From NCBI GenBank assembly GCA_021814565.1, contig JAKAIC010000010.1:1-35805 (forward strand): DNA of 35,805 nucleotides, given 5' to 3'. This DNA is from Actinomycetes bacterium. Lineage in GTDB: Bacteria > Actinomycetota > Actinomycetes > S36-B12 > UBA5976. Below the pieces are notes generated by a model. That model made no database searches, was not told where the DNA came from, and worked only from the letters and a program-made list of their open reading frames with translations. How positions within the stretch are numbered: the stretch's first letter is position 1; every line of letters begins with the position of its first letter. Below are positions 29,160-35,805 of the stretch, piece after piece. The translations under genes were made by a program, and so were the position numbers.

Positions 29160-31277
29160 ATGACTGACGGATGGATGCACGACACTGCGGTGATCGTGAC
29201 GGGTGGGCGTCCGGAGAGTCGGTTCGTCGATCGTGAGCTGTCCTGGCTGCACTTCAACACACGCGTGCTGGAGTTGGCCGAGGATCCTGAGATGCCGCTG
29301 CTGGAGCGCGTGAAGTTCCTCGGTATCGTCACCAGCAACCTCGATGAGTTCTTCATGGTGCGGGTGGCCGGGCTCAAGAGGCGCATCGCCGCGGGCATCG
29401 CCACGCGCTCCGCCACCGGTGCGCTGCCGCGCGAGACCCATGCCGCCGTGCTGGCAGCAACCCGCCAGCTCATTGAGCGCCAGACCCGCTGCTTGCTGGA
29501 ACACGTTCTCCCCGGCCTACACGCCCATGGCATCAACATCTCGCGCTGGCGCGATCTCAGCGAGCAGCAGCAGCGCCCGCTCACCGAGCTCTTCCATGCC
29601 AAGGTCTTCCCGGTGCTCACGCCTTTGGCCGTGGATCCTTCGCATCCCTTCCCCTACATCTCGGGACTTTCGCTGAACCTGGCTGTCGTGGTGCGGAACC
29701 CCATCACCGGGGCCCGCCTCTTCGCTCGCGTCAAGGTGCCACCGTCGCTCGATCGCTTCGTGCCCATCTCGCCCGGCGCCAGCGACTTCGTGCCGCTCGA
29801 GGACATCATCGCGGCGCACCTCGACACCCTCTTCCCGGGCATGGTGCTCGAGAGTTTCAACTTCTTCCGCGTCACTCGCAACGAGGACGTGGAAGTCGAG
29901 GAGGACGACGCCGAGAACCTGCTCACCGCGATGGAGAAGGAACTGCTCCGTCGTCGATTCGGCCCACCGGTCCGACTCGAGGTCGAGGACTCCATCAACC
30001 CCTCGCTGCTCGAGACCTTGGTCGAGGAACTCGACGTCAGCCCCGCCGAGGTGTTCTATGTGCCCTGGCCACTCGACCTGCGGGGACTCGCGGTCATCGG
30101 GGAACTGCCCCGCGAGGACCTGTTGTTGCCAGCCTTCGTGCCCAAGACGGCGGCCGGCCTGGTGTCCGTGGAAACATCATCTGCGCCCAATGTCATGGAG
30201 GCCATGCGCAAGGGCGATGTGCTGCTGCACCATCCCTACGACTCCTTCTCAACTTCGGTGCAGCTGTTCCTGCAACAGGCAGCGGTGGATCCGCAGGTTC
30301 TCGCCATCAAGCAGACGCTGTACCGCACCTCCGGCGACTCGCCCATCGTGCAGGCGCTCATCGAGGCGGCCGATAACGGCAAGCAGGTGCTGGCGTTGGT
30401 CGAGATCAAGGCCCGTTTCGACGAGGAAGCCAACATCGAGTGGGCCCGTCAGCTGGAACAGGCGGGCGTGCACGTGGTGTACGGCGTGCTCGGCCTCAAG
30501 ACGCACGCCAAACTTTCGCTGGTGGTCCGCGACGACGGTGACCGCCTGCGACGCTACGTGCACACCGGAACCGGCAACTACCACCCCAAGACCGCGCGCT
30601 ACTACGAGGATCTGGGCCTGCTCACCACCGATCAGACCATTGGTGATGACGTCGCCCAGCTCTTCAACCAACTCTCCGGCTTCGGACTCACGACCAACTA
30701 CCGGAAGCTGATCGTGGCCCCCCAATTCCTGCGCACTGCGCTCATCGACCGCATCCGACGGGAGACCGAGCACCACCTGGCGGGGCACCCTGCCAAGATC
30801 ACCTTCAAGTGCAACTCCATCGTCGATGAGGCCATCATTGATGCGCTCTACGAGGCCTCGCGTGCGGGCGTGCCCATTGACATCATCGTGCGCGGCATCT
30901 GTGCCATTCGCCCTGGCGTGCCGGAGATGTCGGAGACCATCCGCGTGCGCTCGCAGCTGGGTCGCTTCCTGGAGCACAGCCGGGTCTACGCCTTCCTCAA
31001 CGGAGGTGAGCCCGATGTGCTCATCGGCTCTGCCGACCTCATGCACCGCAACCTGGACCGACGGGTCGAGTGCCTGGTGCCGATCGAGCAACCCGCGCAC
31101 ATCGACCGCATCAACGAACTGCTGGAATTCGCAGCCGCCGAGACCACTGCCTCTTGGCACCTTGACAGCAACGGCAACTGGAAGCGCATCCGTCGAGATG
31201 GCAGTGGCCAGCAGTTGGCGGACTATCAGGAGACCCTGGTGGCCCGCAATCATGGCAAGGCCGTGAAAGCGGAGTGA
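29160..31277 (+). CDS. ppk1: Polyphosphate kinase 1
   Basis: [133 protein letters not shown]. Confidence 0.95.
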   Translation: MTDGWMHDTAVIVTGGRPESRFVDRELSWLHFNTRVLELAEDPEMPLLERVKFLGIVTSNLDEFFMVRVAGLKRRIAAGIATRSATGALPRETHAAVLAATRQLIERQTRCLLEHVLPGLHAHGINISRWRDLSEQQQRPLTELFHAKVFPVLTPLAVDPSHPFPYISGLSLNLAVVVRNPITGARLFARVKVPPSLDRFVPISPGASDFVPLEDIIAAHLDTLFPGMVLESFNFFRVTRNEDVEVEEDDAENLLTAMEKELLRRRFGPPVRLEVEDSINPSLLETLVEELDVSPAEVFYVPWPLDLRGLAVIGELPREDLLLPAFVPKTAAGLVSVETSSAPNVMEAMRKGDVLLHHPYDSFSTSVQLFLQQAAVDPQVLAIKQTLYRTSGDSPIVQALIEAADNGKQVLALVEIKARFDEEANIEWARQLEQAGVHVVYGVLGLKTHAKLSLVVRDDGDRLRRYVHTGTGNYHPKTARYYEDLGLLTTDQTIGDDVAQLFNQLSGFGLTTNYRKLIVAPQFLRTALIDRIRRETEHHLAGHPAKITFKCNSIVDEAIIDALYEASRAGVPIDIIVRGICAIRPGVPEMSETIRVRSQLGRFLEHSRVYAFLNGGEPDVLIGSADLMHRNLDRRVECLVPIEQPAHIDRINELLEFAAAETTASWHLDSNGNWKRIRRDGSGQQLADYQETLVARNHGKAVKAE

Positions 31278-32284
31278 GCGTGCTGATCCCGGAGGATGCC
31301 GGTTCGCCGCAGGTCTTCGCGGCGGGTGTGGTTGCGCTTCGGGGGTCGGGCAAACGCACGGAAGCTCTGGTCGTCCATCGCGGTGATCGTGCGGATTGGT
31401 CGTTGCCCAAGGGCAAGACGGAGCCTGGGGAACGACTGGCCGCCACCGCGGTGCGGGAGGCGCTGGAGGAGACCGGCATCGACGTCGTGCTGGGAGTTCC
31501 GCTGCAGACCGCGCGCTACAGCGTCGTCAATCCCGCGCAACCGCTCGTCACTGCCAAGAAGTCGGTGAATTACTGGTTGGCCAGCCCCCGTGACCCCGCC
31601 ATCGCGGCAGGTGACGTTGACGTGCCGGAGCACTGGCAGCCGAATCACGAGATCGCTGAGGTGCGCTGGGTGCGCGTGTCCAAGCTGCCCGGCCTGCTCA
31701 CCTACCCCCATGATCTCGAGATCGTTCGGGAGGCGGTGGATGCGCCCTTCCACACCTCAGCCTTCATCGTGCTGCGTCACGCGCAGGCGGAGAAGCGCTC
31801 GCTGTTCCGGGCGCGCATGGGGGAGGAGATCGGCGATGTGGAGCGGCCGCTCACCGAGGGGGGCCAGGTGCAGGCGCAGGCGCTGGCGCAGGTGTTGGCC
31901 GCCTACGGCATCCACGGCGTTCATTCCTCCAGCGCCGTACGCTGCATGCAGACGGTGCAGCCCTTCGCCATGGCCATCGGCGCCGAGGTGGATGCGATCG
32001 ATGCCATCACGGAGGAGGCTTTCGCCGAGCATCCCAAGCGCGGTGTCGAGGAAGTGCTCGGGCTGTTGCGGAATGCGCCATCAGCAGTGGTGTGCATCCA
32101 CCGGCCCACCAAGAAACGACTGGTGCGCGAGATCGGCTGGGAGGTGGATCAGCAGGTGAGCATGACGCTGGCGCCCGCCGAATACCTGGTCTTCCACCGC
32201 AATGCCAAGATCCGCAAGGACGGAACGTCGGGCAAACTGCAACTCGGACATGGCACCGTCATCGAATACGGCCTCCACCACTGA
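31274..32284 (+). CDS. NUDIX hydrolase fused to histidine phosphatase domain (MutT1-like)
   Basis: NUDIX box [26 protein letters not shown]-terminal [15 protein letters not shown] plus [34 protein letters not shown] overlap with ppk1. Confidence 0.9.
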   Translation: MSVLIPEDAGSPQVFAAGVVALRGSGKRTEALVVHRGDRADWSLPKGKTEPGERLAATAVREALEETGIDVVLGVPLQTARYSVVNPAQPLVTAKKSVNYWLASPRDPAIAAGDVDVPEHWQPNHEIAEVRWVRVSKLPGLLTYPHDLEIVREAVDAPFHTSAFIVLRHAQAEKRSLFRARMGEEIGDVERPLTEGGQVQAQALAQVLAAYGIHGVHSSSAVRCMQTVQPFAMAIGAEVDAIDAITEEAFAEHPKRGVEEVLGLLRNAPSAVVCIHRPTKKRLVREIGWEVDQQVSMTLAPAEYLVFHRNAKIRKDGTSGKLQLGHGTVIEYGLHH

Positions 32285-32318
32285 GTACTGAGTTCCGCAT
32301 GGAGGCCGGCCCCAACGG

Positions 32319-33545
32319 CTAGGGCTGTACGACGACGCCCTTGCCGATGGTGACGATGCCGGTGTCCGATACCGAGAAGCGCGTGCGGTCGTGTTCGTCG
32401 TCGATGCCGATCTTGGCACCCGCCGGCACCACCACGTTCTTGTCGAGGATGGCCCGGCGCACCACAGCACCGCGCCCGATGCGCACACCGGGCATGAGGA
32501 TGGAACCCTCGATGTAGGCGCCTTCACCGACATGCACGTCGTGCGAGAGCACCGAGCCGCGCACGTGCGCGCCGGCCACGATCGAGCCGGCACCCACGAT
32601 GGTCTCGTGCGCGGTGCCGCCCTCCACGAACTTGGCCGGCGGCAAGGGCACCTGCGCAGTGAGGATGGGCCACTTGTCGTTGTACAGGTTGAACACGGGC
32701 AGCACCGAAACCAGATCCATGTGGGCTTCGTGGTAGGCCTCGATGGTGCCGACGTCCCGCCAGTAGCCACGGTCGCGGTCGGTGGCGCCGGGCACCACGT
32801 TGTCGGCGAAGTCGTACACCGATGCCGTGCCGTCGGCGGTGAGCGACGGGATGATGTTGCCGCCCATGTCATGCATGGAGCTGTCGTCGGCGGCATCCGC
32901 GTGCAGGACCTCGATCAGGTCCTTGGTGGTGAACACGTAATTGCCCATGGATACATAGGCCTCATCCGGGGAGCCGGGTACGGCGGGTGGATCCTTGGGC
33001 TTCTCCAGGAAGCGCATGATCTTGGTGCCATCGGTCCCACCGGCTTCGATGACGCCGAATTGATGGGCCTCCGACCTCGCCTGGCGGATGCCGGCGACCG
33101 TGACCGCAGCACCGGAGTCGATGTGCTGCTGCACCATCTGCGAGGGATCCATGCGGTACACGTGGTCGGCACCGAAGACGACGACGTAATCCGGATGGTC
33201 ATCCTGGATCAGGTTGAGCGACTGGAAGATGGCGTCAGCAGAACCTGTGTACCAGCGCGGGCCCAGGCGCTGCTGCGCCGGCACCGGTGCGACGAAGTCA
33301 CCGAACATCGAGGACTGCCGCCAGGCCGTCGCGATGTGGCGGTCGAGCGAATGCGACTTGTACTGCGTGAGCACGGCCAAGCGCCGGTACCCCGCATTTG
33401 CGAGGTTGGAGAGGACGAAGTCGATGAGTCGGTACGCGCCACCGAAGGGCACCGCAGGTTTCGCGCGATCCGCCGTCAATGGCATCAGGCGCTTGCCCTC
33501 ACCACCGGCCAGCACGATCCCCAGAACCCGTGGGCCACCCCCCAT
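32319..33545 (-). CDS. glgC: Glucose-1-phosphate adenylyltransferase
   Basis: [81 protein letters not shown]. Confidence 0.95.
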   Translation of the reverse strand: MGGGPRVLGIVLAGGEGKRLMPLTADRAKPAVPFGGAYRLIDFVLSNLANAGYRRLAVLTQYKSHSLDRHIATAWRQSSMFGDFVAPVPAQQRLGPRWYTGSADAIFQSLNLIQDDHPDYVVVFGADHVYRMDPSQMVQQHIDSGAAVTVAGIRQARSEAHQFGVIEAGGTDGTKIMRFLEKPKDPPAVPGSPDEAYVSMGNYVFTTKDLIEVLHADAADDSSMHDMGGNIIPSLTADGTASVYDFADNVVPGATDRDRGYWRDVGTIEAYHEAHMDLVSVLPVFNLYNDKWPILTAQVPLPPAKFVEGGTAHETIVGAGSIVAGAHVRGSVLSHDVHVGEGAYIEGSILMPGVRIGRGAVVRRAILDKNVVVPAGAKIGIDDEHDRTRFSVSDTGIVTIGKGVVVQP

Positions 33546-33613
33546 GATCTCTCCCTCCCGAGCGATTCATTCAACCCTATTCTGGCGACGCAGCGCGCGC
33601 CTAGGCTTCCCAC

Positions 33614-34774
33614 GTGAAACTTGCGATGACGACACGGGAATGGCCGCCTGAGGTGTACGGCGGGGCGGGAGTGCATGTCACCGAATTGGTGAAGGCGCTT
33701 CGGCATTTCGTCGATGTGGATGTCTACTGCATGGGAGCGCCACGCGAGGATGCGCAGGCCTTCGCGCTCGAGGGCCCGGACAGCATGAATGCTGCGCTCA
33801 AGGTGATCGCGGCAGACGTGAAGATGGCCGCTGCGGTCAGTTCTTCCGATGCCGAGCTGGTGCATTCGCACACTTGGTACGCCAACCTCGCCGGCAAGAT
33901 GGCAGCCGACATCAAAGGTATTCCCCACATCATGTCCTCGCACTCGCTGGAACCACATCGCCCGTGGAAGGCCGAGCAACTGGGTGGTGGCTATGCCCTG
34001 TCATCGTGGGCGGAGAGCGCCGCCTATCGCGCGGCCGACGCAGTGATCGCGGTGTCGCAGGGCATGCAGCGCGACGTGCTAGAGGCCTACCCCTTCATCA
34101 GACCAGAGCGCGTGCACGTGGTGCACAACGGCGTCGACACCAGCGTGTGGAAGCCGACCCACGACGAGGATGCGCTGCGTCGCATGGGCGTGGATCCCGC
34201 GCGCCCGTACCTGCTGTTCGTCGGTCGCATCACGCGCCAGAAGGGACTGCAGCACCTACTGGCTGCGGCACACCACTTCCCCCGGGGTGTGCAGATCGTG
34301 CTCGCCGCATCCAGCCCTGACGAACCCGGTATCGGTGCCGAGGTGTCCAAGGGCATTGCCGAGCTCAGCGCCGCGCGACCCGGGGATGTGGTGTGGCTCA
34401 ATGCCAGTGTGCCCAAGGCCGACGTCATCGTGTTGCAGTCGCATGCCACGGCCTTCCTGTGTCCGTCCATCTACGAGCCGCTGGGCATCGTCAATCTGGA
34501 AGCCATGGCCTGCAGCACCGCGGTGGTGGCGAGTGCCGTGGGTGGTATCCCCGAGGTTGTCGTCGACGGCCACACCGGGCTGCTGGTCGAATGGACACCC
34601 GATGATCCGCAGGATTTCCAGCGCCGATTCGCCGTCGCAGTCACGGCGCTGGTCGAGGATCCTGCACGTGCCCAAGCCATGGGTGCGCACGGACGCGACC
34701 GCGCCGTCAATGATTTCGGCTGGGACGCCATCGCCCAGCGAACCATTGATGTGTATCGGTCGGTCCTGCGTTGA
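33614..34774 (+). CDS. GlgA/GlgM-type glycosyltransferase (glycogen synthase or alpha-maltose-1-phosphate synthase)
   Basis: MKLAMTTREWPPEVYGGAGVHVTELVKAL, VHNGVDTSVWKP, LLFVGRITRQKGLQHLL, SIYEPLGIVNLEAMACSTAVVASAVGGIPEVV; divergent from glgC. Confidence 0.88.
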   Translation: MKLAMTTREWPPEVYGGAGVHVTELVKALRHFVDVDVYCMGAPREDAQAFALEGPDSMNAALKVIAADVKMAAAVSSSDAELVHSHTWYANLAGKMAADIKGIPHIMSSHSLEPHRPWKAEQLGGGYALSSWAESAAYRAADAVIAVSQGMQRDVLEAYPFIRPERVHVVHNGVDTSVWKPTHDEDALRRMGVDPARPYLLFVGRITRQKGLQHLLAAAHHFPRGVQIVLAASSPDEPGIGAEVSKGIAELSAARPGDVVWLNASVPKADVIVLQSHATAFLCPSIYEPLGIVNLEAMACSTAVVASAVGGIPEVVVDGHTGLLVEWTPDDPQDFQRRFAVAVTALVEDPARAQAMGAHGRDRAVNDFGWDAIAQRTIDVYRSVLR

Positions 34775-35727
34775 GCAGTAGGCGAGCGCGCAAGCCCCTG
34801 GTCGGTTACGGCCTGTACCTGCTGGCGGCTGCGCTCTTCGGCTTCAACGGCACCGTTTCCAAGACCCTGCTGGCCACCGGCATCTCTGCCGCACGCCTCT
34901 CACAGTTGCGGGCCACACTGGCCTGCGTGGTGCTGCTTGCGATTGTGCTGGCATCGAACCGAGCACGCTTGCGCATCAGCTCATGGGCGGAATTGCGTGT
35001 GCTGGCTGTGTTCGGCATCGCGGGCGTCATGATGACGCAGTTCATGTACTTCTACTCCATCCATCTCATACCCGTGGGCATCTCACTCATCATCGAGTAC
35101 ACGGCACCGTTCATGGTGGCGATCTGGCTGCGCCTGGCCAAGGGCAGGGCCATCGGTCCACGCGTGCTGGTCGGCATGGCCGTAGCCTTCCTGGGTCTGG
35201 TGCTCATCGCGCAGGTGTGGCAGGGCATGCAGCTCAACAGCTTGGGCGTCCTGTTCGCATGGGGCGCTGCGGTATCACTCTCCGTCTACTTCGTCATGGG
35301 CGAGGTCGCGAGTTCCCCGCCCTACAACCGCGACCCACTCTCGGTCACCTTGTTCGGATTCGCAGGATCCTCATTGGTGTGGGCGGTGGTGCAGCCGTGG
35401 TGGTCCTTCCCCTGGCATTACCTGTCGGGCCTTTCCGAGCCATGGGGCAATGCCGGTTGGCGGCTCCCACTGTGGACGCTCGTCGCCTTCATGGTGCTCC
35501 TGGGCACGGTGGCCACCTTCTGGTTGGTGCTGCTGTCCTTCCGCCACCTGACGGCAGCTCAGGCCAGTTCCTTCGGAATGGCCGAACCGGTGCTGGCATC
35601 GATCATCGCCTGGTTGCTCATCGGCGAATCGCTGTCGGGCTGGCAGGTCATCGGTATCGGGGTCGCCGCGCTCGGGATCCTCTACGCCGAGCGCAGCCGC
35701 ACCACGCCCATGGAGTTCGTGGAGTAG
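34771..35727 (+). CDS. EamA/DMT superfamily (RhtA-like) transporter
   Basis: About 10 hydrophobic segments; two EamA-like halves (FGFNGTVSKTLLATGISAARLSQLRA; ASSFGMAEPVLASIIAWLLIGESLSGWQVIGIGVAALGILYAER). TTG start overlapping the upstream stop. Confidence 0.85.
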   Translation: MSSRRARKPLVGYGLYLLAAALFGFNGTVSKTLLATGISAARLSQLRATLACVVLLAIVLASNRARLRISSWAELRVLAVFGIAGVMMTQFMYFYSIHLIPVGISLIIEYTAPFMVAIWLRLAKGRAIGPRVLVGMAVAFLGLVLIAQVWQGMQLNSLGVLFAWGAAVSLSVYFVMGEVASSPPYNRDPLSVTLFGFAGSSLVWAVVQPWWSFPWHYLSGLSEPWGNAGWRLPLWTLVAFMVLLGTVATFWLVLLSFRHLTAAQASSFGMAEPVLASIIAWLLIGESLSGWQVIGIGVAALGILYAERSRTTPMEFVE

Positions 35728-35805
35728 CAGCCCAGGCGCTGCACGCGGATGCTGATGCCCGCTCTCACATGGCCTCGTTCCATCGCGGTGAGGTGGTGCG
35801 AGATC

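Noticed and set aside
35728-35805. Possible partial minus-strand ORF at the window end (ISHHLTAMERGHV..., HTH-like)
   Set aside because: Too short to judge and runs into the EamA gene; needs the downstream sequence.

Overview
High-GC window, apparently from an actinobacterial (Actinomycetota) chromosome; phylum inferred from gene content and order. Most of it is a densely packed housekeeping region. In order: class I fumarase (5' truncated by the window), xseB/xseA, ispH, a DUF6542-like membrane protein, rmuC, ychF, pntA/pntB, a putative GT-C-like membrane protein, an AbiEi/DUF559-like gene, an IclR regulator divergent from leuC/leuD, HU with a Lys/Ala/Pro tail, plsC-like, gpsA, a trans-sulfuration enzyme, ddl, thiL, thiD, rpmB, recG, rsmD, coaD, a SepIVA-like coiled-coil protein, YceD/DUF177, rpmF, rnc, tRNA-Glu, tRNA-Asp, ppk1, a NUDIX-histidine phosphatase, glgC, glgA/glgM-like and an EamA/DMT transporter. 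The clearest accessory feature is at about 12486-13597. A solitary AbiEi-like/DUF559-nuclease-like gene is bracketed by two related 61-bp palindromes whose arms differ by paired compensatory substitutions. One palindrome supplies the gene's last codons and stop, and a G-rich (G4-like) tract lies next to the other. I consider this the best candidate for an undescribed hairpin-associated element. The other points are modest: a structured 371-bp leader before pntA, an IclR operator-like dyad, HU tail repeats, and functional re-assignments suggested by synteny. No database searches were run; all calls rest on reading the sequence and translations.
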